Notes: generated by a model not told the origin, from the letters alone. A stretch of 64,000 bases of DNA from Algirhabdus cladophorae (GCF_044772865.1 NZ_CP173029.1:310001-374000); one strand, 5' to 3'; numbered from the stretch's first letter, positions 17,026 to 25,261 are shown. Numbers and translations: made by a program.

Positions 17026-17053
17026 GAGTATTTTAGGAAAAAAGAAAACCTAG
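17026..17053. repeat. GAGTATTTT dispersed element, copy 1
   Basis: The stretch GAGTATTTTAGG followed by an A-rich run and AACCTAG lies between two convergent genes and ends in the CTA that is the stop codon of the kinase gene. A short GC hairpin (CTCC-GGCG-GGAG, 17017-17028) leads into it, so it may act as a terminator. A near-identical copy is at 47626-47653 in the same convergent setting. Confidence 0.55.
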
Positions 17054-18045
17054 AGCAGTGCTGCTTGTGCAAACATGTCTTTGACGTCCGCTTGGGCGCG
17101 TGCGCCGATGTGGCTGATGATCTCGCCTGCTGCGATATTGCCCATGGCACCGCATATGGGTAGGTCGTAGCCCTCGCAAAGCCCCCATAGAAACGCGCCC
17201 GCAAACATATCGCCGGCCCCGGTGGCATCGACGATTTTGACAGGGGTTGCGGGGACGTGGTGCCGCGCAGTGCCTTGCAGGATATGCGCCCCGTTTTCTG
17301 CGTCGGTGCAGGCGACGATGTCCACTTCGGAGGCGCATTGGGCGAGCGCTGCGTCAAAGTCGTCGGTTTGATACATGCTGAGCATTTCAGCGCGGTTGCA
17401 AAACAGCAGGTCTACGTGGTCTTGGATCATCGTGCGAAAGGCGTCACGATGGCGTTCCACGCAAAACGGGTCCGACAGGGTCAAGGACACTTTGCCACCT
17501 GCGGATTTGCAGGCCTCAATTGCTTTGGCAAAGGCTGCGTGACTGTCGGGACCGTCAAACCGGTAGCCTTCTAGATAGATCCAGTCGGCTTGGGCCATGT
17601 CGTCGGGCAGGATGTCGTCCGGTTTGAGGAACTCGGTCACCCCAAGATATGTGTTCATTGAACGCTCCCCGTCTGGGGTGACGATCACGATACAGCGGCC
17701 TGTTTCATCCACAGCGTCTTTGGGTGCCATAGCAGTGGTGTAATCTGCACCTTGGGCTTGTAGATCATGGGCAAAGATTGCGCCCAATTGATCGTCCTTT
17801 ACTTTCCCTACATAAGCGGTGCGGCCGCCCAATTTGGCGATGCCAGCGATGGTGTTTGCGGCTGATCCCCCGCTGATTTCTTGGGCTGGCCCAACACGGG
17901 AATAGAGATCAACCGCGCGGTCCATATCGATCAGCTGCATGATGCCTTTTTCGACCCCTGCGGTGGTGAGAAAGCTGTCGTCCTCTTGGGCTAACACATC
18001 GACCATTGCGTTTCCGATGCCGATCACTTGGTACTTTTTAGTCAT
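17050..18045 (-). CDS. PfkB-family sugar/nucleoside kinase (adenosine kinase-like)
   Basis: A 331-residue ribokinase-fold kinase. ISGGSAANTIAGIAKLGGRTAYVGKV (about residues 52-77) is the first PfkB signature, and VDATGAGDMFAGAFLWGL (about 272-290) holds the catalytic Asp and anion hole. The N-terminus YQVIGIGNAMVDVLAQ is typical of the adenosine kinase-like branch, so adenosine or a related nucleoside is the likely substrate. The start at 18045 (MTKKYQ) overlaps the end of nth by 8 nt, suggesting coupling. Confidence 0.85.
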   Translation of the reverse strand: MTKKYQVIGIGNAMVDVLAQEDDSFLTTAGVEKGIMQLIDMDRAVDLYSRVGPAQEISGGSAANTIAGIAKLGGRTAYVGKVKDDQLGAIFAHDLQAQGADYTTAMAPKDAVDETGRCIVIVTPDGERSMNTYLGVTEFLKPDDILPDDMAQADWIYLEGYRFDGPDSHAAFAKAIEACKSAGGKVSLTLSDPFCVERHRDAFRTMIQDHVDLLFCNRAEMLSMYQTDDFDAALAQCASEVDIVACTDAENGAHILQGTARHHVPATPVKIVDATGAGDMFAGAFLWGLCEGYDLPICGAMGNIAAGEIISHIGARAQADVKDMFAQAALL

Positions 18046-18685
18046 AGTTTTTGTCCTCGAATTGGCAAAGATCCCGCACGAGGCAGGTGCCACATAGGGG
18101 TTTGCGGGCTTTGCAGACATAGCGCCCGTGTAGGATCATCCAGTGATGGGCGTGCAGTTGAAAATCAGCTGGGATGTGGTCTTCGATAGCGCGCTCAACC
18201 GCGACCACATCTTTGCCCGGGGCCACACCAGATCGGTTGCCGAAGCGAAAGATATGGGTGTCCACGGCTTGGGTCGGCTGCCCCCACCACATGTTCAGCA
18301 CGACATTGGCGGTTTTGCGGCCAACCCCTGGCAGGCTTTCCAAAGCCGCGCGGGAATTGGGAACCTCGCCGCCGTAGTCATCGACCAACATCTGGCTCAT
18401 CTTGATGACGTTTTTGGCCTTGTTGCGATAAAGACCAATGGTTTTGATTTTCTCTGTGACGCCGTCGAGGCCAAGCTCCAGCATCTTTTGCGGGGTATCA
18501 GCAATGGGGAACAGATGGCGCGTGGCTTTGTTAACCCCTGCATCAGTGGCCTGCGCCGATAGGGCTACGGCCACCACCAGAGTGTAGGCGTTGGTGTGCT
18601 CTAACTCGCCTTTGGGTTCGGCCTCGGCCGCTTCAAAGCGCGTGAACATTTCGCGGATGGTTTGGTAATCAAGTTGCTTTGCCAT
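18038..18685 (-). CDS. nth: Endonuclease III
   Basis: A DNA glycosylase/AP lyase for oxidised pyrimidines in base excision repair. The 215-residue protein has the helix-hairpin-helix LPGVGRKTANVVLN with the catalytic Lys, VDTHIFRFGNR with the catalytic Asp, and the C-terminal [4Fe-4S] loop with Cys spacing C-X6-C-X2-C-X5-C. Start 18685 (MAKQLDYQ) matches family length; the frame extends 12 codons upstream. It diverges from the Ada-like gene, a second DNA-repair function, across 86 bp. Confidence 0.95.
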   Translation of the reverse strand: MAKQLDYQTIREMFTRFEAAEAEPKGELEHTNAYTLVVAVALSAQATDAGVNKATRHLFPIADTPQKMLELGLDGVTEKIKTIGLYRNKAKNVIKMSQMLVDDYGGEVPNSRAALESLPGVGRKTANVVLNMWWGQPTQAVDTHIFRFGNRSGVAPGKDVVAVERAIEDHIPADFQLHAHHWMILHGRYVCKARKPLCGTCLVRDLCQFEDKNYD

Positions 18686-18771
18686 GGCATCGGGTATGCC
18701 TTGCGAAAAGGCCTCGCGCAATGCGCAAAATTCGGGTCGCTTGGTGGGGGTTGGCGGCGTATGGTTCGGCT

Positions 18772-19608
18772 ATGGAACAGACATCATATCATTACCAAAC
18801 CATTCGCCGCGCTATCGAGGTCATCGATGCTGCAGATACCCCCCTGACACTGGACGCGCTGGCACAAGACATGGGAATGTCGGCGCCGCATTTTCAGCGG
18901 ACCTTTTCGAAATGGGTGGGCGTGTCGCCAAAGCGCTATCAACAATACCTGGCACTTGATCACGCCAAATCTATGCTGTCGCAAAACTTTACAACATTAG
19001 AGACAGCCCATTCCATCGGATTGTCCGGGACAGGCAGGCTCTATGATATGTTTCTTAAATGGGAGGCCATGTCGCCTGGCGATTTTGCCCAAGGGGGGGC
19101 GGGTCTGACGATCTATTGGGGGTGGTTTGAAACCCAGTTCGGACCTTGCGTGGCTATGGGCACGGACAAAGGTATCTGCGGTATGGGATTTTCCGACGAA
19201 ATGGGTGCTGAGGTTGCGCTTGAGGATTTGGTTCGACGTTGGCCCAAAGCAGATTTTGTCGAAGATCCGATGCAGTTGCGCCCCATGGTAGAGGCCGTGT
19301 TCGAGGGGCAGGACGGCGAAGCAAAATTGCACCTGATCGGGGCACCGTTTCAAATCAAGGTCTGGGAGGCGTTGTTGAAAATCCCCGCTGGCCATGTCAC
19401 GACCTATTCGGAGATCGCAAATAGCATCGGGTCACCCAAAGCGGTGCGGGCCGTGGGCACAGCCGTTGGACGCAATCCGATCAGTTATCTGATCCCGTGC
19501 CACCGTGCGCTGCGTAAATCGGGGGCCTTAGGGGGCTATCATTGGGGCCTTCCAGTGAAACGGGCGATGCTGGCCTATGAGGCCGCACGTCTCGATGCGA
19601 CTGGGTGA
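18772..19608 (+). CDS. AraC-domain / O6-methylguanine-DNA methyltransferase fusion (Ada-like)
   Basis: A 278-residue protein with an AraC helix-turn-helix (residues about 10-100; SAPHFQRTFSKWVGVSPKRYQQY) and a methyltransferase domain (about 190-270) with the active-site PCHR in YLIPCHRALRKSGALGGYHWG. It removes alkyl groups from O6-methylguanine. Unlike E. coli Ada it lacks the N-terminal zinc AdaA domain that senses methylphosphotriesters, so how the AraC domain is activated is unclear. Start 18772 (MEQTSYHYQ) gives the usual length for this architecture. Confidence 0.9.
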   Translation: MEQTSYHYQTIRRAIEVIDAADTPLTLDALAQDMGMSAPHFQRTFSKWVGVSPKRYQQYLALDHAKSMLSQNFTTLETAHSIGLSGTGRLYDMFLKWEAMSPGDFAQGGAGLTIYWGWFETQFGPCVAMGTDKGICGMGFSDEMGAEVALEDLVRRWPKADFVEDPMQLRPMVEAVFEGQDGEAKLHLIGAPFQIKVWEALLKIPAGHVTTYSEIANSIGSPKAVRAVGTAVGRNPISYLIPCHRALRKSGALGGYHWGLPVKRAMLAYEAARLDATG

Positions 19609-19777
19609 TTCAAAGGTGCCCTTGGCCCTAGGAGCGGGTTGAAATGATAGCAAAACATCGGCAATCCCCCGCGCACCAAAGGCTTGATATTGGATAACAT
19701 GCGTTTTCATGCGATGTTTTCTGCAACACGCCTGCGATTGTGCGGCGCGTGACTTAAAAACGAAAAAAGGCAGTACC

Positions 19778-20449
19778 ATGTTTACGATCAAACCTTCTCT
19801 GGCCCTTGGGGGCGTCGCACTTTTCGCGCTGACCGCTTGCACCGAGCCTGCGTATCTTAACAATCCTGACGATCCGAACCGTCAAACCAAAAACGGTGCC
19901 ATTATTGGTGGTCTTGTTGGCGCCACAGCTGGGATCATTGCCGGCGATGATGGTGGCGAACGGCGCCGTGGCGCTGCAATTGGGGCTATTGTCGGTGCCA
20001 CTGGTGGCGGTTTGATCGGTGCACGTTTGGACCAGCAAGAAGCTGATTTGCGCGCCTCGATTGGCAACAACAACGTGGGTATCGTCAACACAGGCTCCGA
20101 ACTTATCGTGACAATGCCGCAGGACATTCTGTTTGCTGTGGACAGTGCCGCGCTGCGGCCTGATCTGGCCCGTGATCTAGGCGCGCTTGCGCAAAACTTG
20201 CAAGCCTATCCCGACAGCACAGTTGATATTCTGGGGCACACGGACAACACAGGTGACGCAGGCTATAACCAAGGCCTGTCGCAACGTCGCGCGCAAGCGG
20301 TTGCCGATGTCTTGGTCAACAACGGCATTTCATCTATTCGCTTGCGGGCGATTGGACGTGGTGAAGATGCACCCATTGCCTCCAATTTGACGCCTGAAGG
20401 ACGCGCGCAAAATCGCCGCGTCGAGATTGTGATCCGGCCCAACGCCTAA
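19778..20449 (+). CDS. OmpA-family lipoprotein with glycine zipper
   Basis: A 223-residue outer-membrane lipoprotein. The signal peptide ends in the lipobox LTAC (Cys at about residue 21). Residues about 38-85 form Gly-rich helices (AIIGGLVGATAGIIAG and AIGAIVGATGGGLIGA), and residues about 110-223 are the OmpA C-terminal peptidoglycan-binding domain (DILGHTDNTGDAGYNQGLSQ RRAQAV; ENRRVEI-like AQNRRVEIVI). It is the YiaD/Pal-like type tethering the outer membrane to peptidoglycan. AAAAAAGG lies upstream of the ATG. Monocistronic as far as seen. Confidence 0.9.
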   Translation: MFTIKPSLALGGVALFALTACTEPAYLNNPDDPNRQTKNGAIIGGLVGATAGIIAGDDGGERRRGAAIGAIVGATGGGLIGARLDQQEADLRASIGNNNVGIVNTGSELIVTMPQDILFAVDSAALRPDLARDLGALAQNLQAYPDSTVDILGHTDNTGDAGYNQGLSQRRAQAVADVLVNNGISSIRLRAIGRGEDAPIASNLTPEGRAQNRRVEIVIRPNA

Positions 20450-20462
20450 GTCGAACGAATAC

Positions 20463-20518
20463 CGGTTGTCCCTTTTCAGCATTGGTCATATATTTTTACC
20501 AATACTAAGGGGCAACCG
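20463..20518. promoter_or_regulatory. Nested inverted repeats at the regulator start
   Basis: An inner repeat, ATTGGT (20481-20486) and ACCAAT (20498-20503), sits inside an outer 10-bp repeat, CGGTTGTCCC (20463-20472) and GGGGCAACCG (20509-20518), with one G-T wobble. The right outer arm contains the Shine-Dalgarno AAGGGG and ends at the base before the ATG. The inner arms match the TTGGT/ACCAA character of FadR-family operators, suggesting autoregulation; the outer stem could also hide the ribosome site. Confidence 0.55.
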
Positions 20519-21286
20519 ATGCCATTCAAAAAGATAGAACCGACAAAACTGTCCAATGCAGTGATCACCCAGATCGAGCTGCTGATCCTACGTGGCATTC
20601 TCAAGCCCGGGGATCGTCTGCCGTCCGAGCGTGAACTTTCAGATAAGTTAGGGGTCTCACGCCCGTCTTTGCGTGCAGCCGTAGCGGATCTGCAAAAAAA
20701 GGGGCTGTTGGAAAGCCGTGCTGGCGCCGGTATTTTTGTGGCCGATGTTTTGGGGTCGGCGTTTTCACAGGGTCTGATCACGCTCTTTTCCAATCATGAC
20801 GAAGCCGTCTTTGATTACGTGTCGTTCCGGCGGGACATGGAAGGTTTGGCAGCCGAACGTGCCGCAACCTTTGGATCCGATACGGATCTGCAAGTCATTG
20901 CCGAGATTTTTGAGAAAATGCAGGCCGCTCATTCCAAACGCAACGCCACCGAAGAAGCCGCGTTGGATGCGGCCTTCCATTTGGCGATCATCGAGGCTAG
21001 TCATAACGTCATCATGTTGCATATGATGCGGTCGATGTATCAGCTGTTGCGCGAAGGTGTGTTTTACAATCGTCAAATGATGTTCAAACAAAAGACCACA
21101 CGTGGCACGTTACTCAACCAGCACCGCGCCATCAACGATGCCTTGCAAAACCGCGACCCTAAGGGCGCGCGCTTGGCTGTAGAAGAACACTTGACCTACG
21201 TCGAAGGCAGCCTTGCCCAACAGCAAAAGTTCGAGCAGCAAGAGGCAATTGCCCAGCAACGCCTGGATCATGAACGGACCCGCTAG
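20519..21286 (+). CDS. GntR/FadR-family transcriptional regulator
   Basis: A 255-residue regulator. The N-terminal winged helix (residues about 12-75; PGDRLPSERELSDKLGVSRPSLRAAVADLQKKGLL) is followed by an all-helical FCD ligand domain (about 95-235). Members near this type sense pyruvate, lactate or glycolate. The tail is Gln-rich. No likely target gene is adjacent, so it may act elsewhere as well as on itself. Confidence 0.9.
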   Translation: MPFKKIEPTKLSNAVITQIELLILRGILKPGDRLPSERELSDKLGVSRPSLRAAVADLQKKGLLESRAGAGIFVADVLGSAFSQGLITLFSNHDEAVFDYVSFRRDMEGLAAERAATFGSDTDLQVIAEIFEKMQAAHSKRNATEEAALDAAFHLAIIEASHNVIMLHMMRSMYQLLREGVFYNRQMMFKQKTTRGTLLNQHRAINDALQNRDPKGARLAVEEHLTYVEGSLAQQQKFEQQEAIAQQRLDHERTR

Positions 21287-21632
21287 GCGCTGATTTGGGC
21301 TGTTCCATGCTCATCGCATCAAGTTCTTTATGGCCCATTGGTATTTCAAAGTTGAAGCTGGCCTGACTGTGCTTGCGATTGCTGTTTTTGCATTCAGTCG
21401 CCGTAGAAAGCTGAGCAAACAGAGCTAGAGGGCGTTACTTCTTTGCAGGGTGTTGCCAGTGGTACCCAAACACCTTCGGTTGTGCCGCGGTACAACAATC
21501 TTTCAACGCATTGAAATCGTGGAAAACAAGACTCTTTGGACGAATCGAAATCGCCGCTAGCCTACTAGATATGGTGGTTGCCTTACTAAGGGCGACAAAA
21601 TGATCGGTATTTTATAAATTTCGGAGAGTTCA
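21287..21632. other. Intergenic region between the FadR-type regulator and an OmpA-domain gene
   Basis: About 346 bp with no firmly supported gene. It contains one possible 32-codon membrane ORF (21330-21428, listed separately) and presumably the promoter of the gene at 21633. No other structure was recognised. Confidence 0.5.
21330..21428 (+). CDS. Possible 32-residue membrane peptide
   Basis: ATG at 21330 opens MAHWYFKVEAGLTVLAIAVF and continues AFSRRRKLSKQS. It is one hydrophobic helix (residues 10-22) followed by a strongly positive tail, the layout of a single-pass inner-membrane peptide. The ribosome site is weak. It could be chance; length alone gives little support. Confidence 0.25.
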   Translation: MAHWYFKVEAGLTVLAIAVFAFSRRRKLSKQS

Positions 21633-22268
21633 ATGTTACCCCGCCCCAGCTTCTCGCGTATTTCCACGGCACTTTTATTCAGCGGCTTATTGAGTACGGC
21701 TAGTTTTGGTCAGCAAGCCGCCGACAAGGTGGATTTTTCGGCCATTCTGGATGGGCTGCAGGACACCCCAGCGGCTATAAAGGTCGCTTCGACAGCAACA
21801 CAGCAATCCGTGGCGCCGACCACAGCGCCCCATGGAGCAATGTCCGGGCCCATGACCGGCAAAAGCCACGGGCATTCCGTAAACGCGATCAATTCAACGA
21901 TCCCTTGCGTGGCGGAACTGGCGATGGTGGCCAATCGCGCGCGGGTAAATTTCCTGTCGGCTTCAGCGGATTTGACCCGCAATGCGAAAGAGGGGGTATT
22001 GGTCTTGGCCTCGATGGCGCAACGCTGTCCACAGGCTGGTATCATCGTCGAAGGCTATGCTGATCCTATCGGCAATGGCGATTATAACTTGGCTCTAAGC
22101 TGGCGGCGGGCCAATGCTGTGATCGAAACCATCAAATCTGGTGGCTTTAAGACCGACCGCTTTGAGGTTCATTCGCATTTAACCGAACACAACGATGCGA
22201 TGTGCCAACACTTTGATGTGGTGGACCGCCGTGTCGAATTTATCGTCGTTGCACGGATCAACGGCTGA
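21633..22268 (+). CDS. Exported OmpA-domain protein
   Basis: A 211-residue protein with an N-terminal signal peptide (ISTALLFSGLLSTASFGQQA, cleavage near residue 26), a low-complexity linker rich in Ala, Thr and His, and a C-terminal OmpA-like domain (about 100-205; IIVEGYADPIGNGDYNLALSWRRANAV, DRRVEFIV) expected to bind peptidoglycan. Two Cys (about 92 and 130) and a third near 190 may form disulfides. GGAGAG precedes the start, and a strong terminator follows at 22308-22336. Confidence 0.8.
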   Translation: MLPRPSFSRISTALLFSGLLSTASFGQQAADKVDFSAILDGLQDTPAAIKVASTATQQSVAPTTAPHGAMSGPMTGKSHGHSVNAINSTIPCVAELAMVANRARVNFLSASADLTRNAKEGVLVLASMAQRCPQAGIIVEGYADPIGNGDYNLALSWRRANAVIETIKSGGFKTDRFEVHSHLTEHNDAMCQHFDVVDRRVEFIVVARING

Positions 22269-22307
22269 TCCCGTCCAATCCATTCTCCCTAATGAGATCA
22301 GCCAAGA

Positions 22308-22336
22308 AAGCCCAATCAAACTGGTTGGGCTTTTTT
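22308..22336 (+). terminator. Intrinsic terminator after the OmpA-domain gene
   Basis: Arms AAGCCCAA (22308-22315) and TTGGGCTT (22325-22332) with a T6 run at 22331-22336, 40 bp after the stop at 22268. Confidence 0.9.
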
Positions 22337-22418
22337 GGCGTCTGGTGTTCCATAGTCGCTGCCATCGGGTGATCGCTGCGCGTCAAAAGAACCCTTTACC
22401 AAAGCCGAGACCCCAAAG

Positions 22419-22450
22419 AAAAAAGCCCGATCGCGGGGACCAGGCTTTCT
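22419..22450 (-). terminator. Intrinsic terminator of the ATP synthase F0 operon
   Basis: Read on the minus strand, arms AAAGCCTGGTC and GATCGGGCTTT pair fully if G-U wobbles are allowed, followed by a T6 run. The wobbles only work for minus-strand RNA, fixing its orientation. It lies 23 bp after the atpF stop. Confidence 0.88.
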
Positions 22451-22472
22451 TGGATGTCTTTAACCGCTTTTC

Positions 22473-23027
22473 TTAGTGCAGCTTTTTGCCCACCTGAGCA
22501 ATGGCATCGTCGATCAATGAGTTGCCGTTTGCGGCAGTCATTTGTTTGGCGATGATGTCTTTTGCAGCACCCACTGCGACGGCAATGGCTTGGTCGCGCA
22601 CTTCCTTAACCGCACCGGCCTCAGCGGAGGTGATTTGGTCTTCGGCTGCTTGCAAACGCCGCGCGATGGAGGCTTGCAGATCGGCCTTGGCCTGTTCAGC
22701 AACGGCTGCAGCCTCTTCTTTGGCGGCAACAACAATCCGGTCAGCTTGCTCCTGGACTTCCTTTTGCTTGCGCTCGTAGGAAGCCAACAAGGTTTTCGCT
22801 TCTTCGCGCAGAGCGCGTGCTTCGTCCAAGTCGGATTTGATGCCGTCGGCACGCTTGTCCAACATGCCCATCAACAAGGTTGGGACCTTGAAATAGATCA
22901 CAACGCCGATGAACAAAAGGAAAGCCAGCAGAACAACAAAGTCGGTGTTGCCCAACGAGATGAACGGACCCTTAGCTGCAAACGCGGGCGTCGCAGTGAT
23001 CAGGGCGAAGGGGAGTACATATTTCAT
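22473..23027 (-). CDS. atpF: F0 ATP synthase subunit b
   Basis: Subunit b forms the peripheral stalk holding F1 to F0. The 184-residue protein has an N-terminal hydrophobic stretch (residues 1-18) and membrane anchor (FVVLLAFLLFIGVVIYFKVP, about 30-49), then a long charged amphipathic coiled coil (about 55-165). It is the last gene of the F0 operon, 4 bp after the b' gene. Confidence 0.93.
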   Translation of the reverse strand: MKYVLPFALITATPAFAAKGPFISLGNTDFVVLLAFLLFIGVVIYFKVPTLLMGMLDKRADGIKSDLDEARALREEAKTLLASYERKQKEVQEQADRIVVAAKEEAAAVAEQAKADLQASIARRLQAAEDQITSAEAGAVKEVRDQAIAVAVGAAKDIIAKQMTAANGNSLIDDAIAQVGKKLH

Positions 23028-23031
23028 CGTG

Positions 23032-23577
23032 TTACCCCTTCATCCGTGCAGTCACGGCTGCAGTGACCGATTTTGCGTCGGCCTTGCCACCCATAGCTGC
23101 CACAATTTCCTTGGCAGTGTCCTTGGCGACTGTTGTGACGCTGTCCAAAGCGCTCGCTTTAATCTCGCCAATGGCTTTTTCCGATTCTGCGGCTTTCGCA
23201 GCAATTTCGGCGTCGGCTTTGGCAATTGCCACGTCAAGCTCGCCTTGCATCTCGGCCTTAGTGGCCGCGACGATGTTTTGGGCTTCGAGACGAGCGTCTG
23301 CGAGAGCCTTTTGATAAGCGTTTTCAGCCTCGACAGCTTTCAACTTGAGGTCTTCGGCTGCAGCGATGTCGTTTTGGATTGTGCCGTTGCGTTCCGCCAA
23401 AACACCCGCGATGCGCGGCAAAACGATCCGTGACAGGACGAAATACATAATGACCAGTGTCACCACCAGCCAGAACGCTTGGTTCGCCATCCAGTCGCCA
23501 CACAGCTGTGGCATCCCAACAGCGGACCCGCCGCCGTCGACACAGGCGCTGGCTGCACTTGTAGTTTCTGTTGCCAT
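23032..23577 (-). CDS. atpF': F0 ATP synthase subunit b'
   Basis: The second, diverged b-type stalk subunit (181 residues) found in phototrophs and alphaproteobacteria, forming a b-b' heterodimer. Membrane anchor FWLVVTLVIMYFVLSRIVLP (about 35-54) then an Ala/Glu/Lys-rich coiled coil. It lies between atpE and atpF; a strong hairpin separates it from atpE. Sometimes named atpG or atpX. Confidence 0.92.
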   Translation of the reverse strand: MATETTSAASACVDGGGSAVGMPQLCGDWMANQAFWLVVTLVIMYFVLSRIVLPRIAGVLAERNGTIQNDIAAAEDLKLKAVEAENAYQKALADARLEAQNIVAATKAEMQGELDVAIAKADAEIAAKAAESEKAIGEIKASALDSVTTVAKDTAKEIVAAMGGKADAKSVTAAVTARMKG

Positions 23578-23605
23578 GTCGTCCTCCTAAGGAACCCTAG
23601 TGTGC

Positions 23606-23636
23606 TTTGAACGCAGGCCAGTGGCCCACGTTCAAA
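23606..23636 (-). terminator. Intercistronic hairpin between atpE and atpF'
   Basis: Outer arms TTTGAACG (23606-23613) and CGTTCAAA (23629-23636) enclose an inner GGCC-AGT-GGCC stem. There is no long T-run on the minus strand. It probably protects or partly terminates atpE mRNA, matching the need for many c subunits per enzyme. Confidence 0.7.
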
Positions 23637-23658
23637 ATCTCAGGAAACTTAGTCGGGC

Positions 23659-23895
23659 TTAAACAGCGAACATCAACAGCAGAGCAACGAGGAACGAGAA
23701 GATCCCCAAAGCTTCTGCAAAGGCGATGCCGATGAACATAGTAGCAGTTTGGCCGCCAGCAGCGGATGGGTTGCGCAGGGCGCCGGACAGGAAGTTGCCC
23801 ACAACGTTGCCCACACCTACAGCTGCGCCACCCATGCCCATGCATGCGAGGCCTGCGCCGATGTATTGACCCATTTCTACGATATTGCCTTCCAT
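23659..23895 (-). CDS. atpE: F0 ATP synthase subunit c
   Basis: A 78-residue two-helix proteolipid forming the rotor ring. Helix 1 is Gly/Ala-rich (IGAGLACMGMGGAAVGVGNVVGN); the loop is RNPSA; helix 2 carries the proton-binding Glu61 in IAFAEALGIFSFL. No Na+-type Gln/Glu motif is seen in helix 1, consistent with proton coupling. AAGGAG is near the start. Confidence 0.97.
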   Translation of the reverse strand: MEGNIVEMGQYIGAGLACMGMGGAAVGVGNVVGNFLSGALRNPSAAGGQTATMFIGIAFAEALGIFSFLVALLLMFAV

Positions 23896-23947
23896 GGTGA
23901 AGTCTCCTTAAGTTGGATTTGGCATTTCTTGATTAGTCTATCGAACC

Positions 23948-24703
23948 TTAGTGTGCGGGGTGCAGAGCATCCTTGAGGTACACGCAGGTTAGAATTGTGA
24001 ACACGTAGGCCTGGATGAAGGACACCAGAACTTCGAGTGCGTACACGGCTGTAATCGCCGCGATTGAGAGGGGTGCGATGGCTGCAATGGCTGCAAACCC
24101 CGCGAAAACTTTGATAACAGCGTGGCCCGCCATCATGTTACCGGCCAAACGAATGGAGTGGCTGATAGGGCGTACAAAGTAAGAAATCACTTCGATCAGC
24201 GCCAGAATGGGGCGGAGTGCCAGCGGGGCGGATGAAACCCAAAAGAGGCCCAAAAAGCCAACGCCATGTTTGACGAAGCCAAGGATCGTGATTGCAAAGA
24301 AAACGGCAAAGGCCATGACTGCGGTTACAACGATGTGGCTGGTAGGAGTGAACGCCATTGGCAGCAGGCCAAGAAAGTTCGAGAAGATAATGAACATGAA
24401 CAGCGTCATGATGTAGGGGAAATAGACGATAGCATCTTTGCCCGTCACATCCTCGACCATTTTGTAGATAAAACCGTAGGCCAATTCGCCGATAGACTGC
24501 GTGCGGGTTGGAACAACCGCCCGTTTGGATGTGCCCAGAACGAACAAAAGCACCATGGCCACAATGGCCAACGCCATCCAAAGTGTCACATTCGTGATTG
24601 TAAACATGCCAACCGGATCGCCAGCGTTTCCAAACAACGGTTTGACGATGAACTGATCCATCGGGTGAAACACGAGGCCGCCGTCTGCTTTTTCCGTCGC
24701 CAT
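23948..24703 (-). CDS. atpB: F0 ATP synthase subunit a
   Basis: A 251-residue membrane protein providing the proton half-channels next to the c ring. Five to six helices; the essential Arg lies in ISHSIRLAGNMMAGH, and YFPYIMTLFMFIIFSNFLGLLP is characteristic. The start at 24703 (MATEKADGG) follows AAGGACGACAACAA; the open frame upstream overlaps atpI and is not used. In the alphaproteobacterial manner the F0 genes are separate from F1. Confidence 0.95.
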   Translation of the reverse strand: MATEKADGGLVFHPMDQFIVKPLFGNAGDPVGMFTITNVTLWMALAIVAMVLLFVLGTSKRAVVPTRTQSIGELAYGFIYKMVEDVTGKDAIVYFPYIMTLFMFIIFSNFLGLLPMAFTPTSHIVVTAVMAFAVFFAITILGFVKHGVGFLGLFWVSSAPLALRPILALIEVISYFVRPISHSIRLAGNMMAGHAVIKVFAGFAAIAAIAPLSIAAITAVYALEVLVSFIQAYVFTILTCVYLKDALHPAH

Positions 24704-24741
24704 TTGTTGTCGTCCTTTTGTCTGCGCGGGGCGTGCCCCGT

Positions 24742-25062
24742 TTAGTCTTGTTCGTCTGCGACGCGTGTCGCTTTTTCTTGGGCCTCTTGTGCAGATCGCA
24801 ACATGGTGCGTACCCCTGCGGCAAAGCCCAGCAATGTAAAGATCACCAGAAAGATCGGGAGGGTCCCGAACAGGCTGTCCAGCCCGTATCCGATGGCAAA
24901 ACCGATGCCCAATCCGGCCACCAGTTCGATCACCATGCGCCACGCCAGTTGTGCGGCGGAATGATGGTCTTCCACCTTAGAGGTCGGTTTGTCTGCGCCT
25001 TTAAGCGCTTGGATCTTGTCCTCTAAGGCCTTCATGCGGTCTTGGTCGGATGGATCGGACAT
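24742..25062 (-). CDS. atpI: ATP synthase assembly protein AtpI
   Basis: A 106-residue protein with a charged N-terminus and two helices (AWRMVIELVAGLGIGFAIGYGLDSLFG and LPIFLVIFTLLGFAAGV), the AtpI/AtpZ pattern, thought to help assemble the c ring or move Mg2+. First gene of the F0 operon. Start 25062 (MSDPSDQD) has GGA 8 nt upstream; the longer open frame runs into the promoter region. Confidence 0.88.
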   Translation of the reverse strand: MSDPSDQDRMKALEDKIQALKGADKPTSKVEDHHSAAQLAWRMVIELVAGLGIGFAIGYGLDSLFGTLPIFLVIFTLLGFAAGVRTMLRSAQEAQEKATRVADEQD

Positions 25063-25245
25063 GTGGTTTCCGCCCTCTGCGGTGATTGCGCATGTGCTAA
25101 GCCGTGGTGGGGACAGAGTCAACGGCCATTGCGCCGCACCCTTCGATGATTTAACGTACTGAAAAGTATATAAAAAAATTCCACAGACGTGGGTCTTTTG
25201 ACCGATAGTCCCGTCTAAACCCAGCAACCTGTTGATTTCCTATAT

Positions 25246-25261
25246 TCAACCAAATGGTTGA
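25246..25261. promoter_or_regulatory. Palindromic operator before the ArsR-family gene
   Basis: The 16-bp perfect palindrome TCAACCAAATGGTTGA (centre AA spacer with CAACCA/TGGTTG arms) lies 35 bp upstream of the preferred ArsR start. A dyad of this size just before an ArsR gene is a good candidate autoregulatory site. It overlaps an ATG at 25254, making that upstream start unlikely. Confidence 0.65.
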
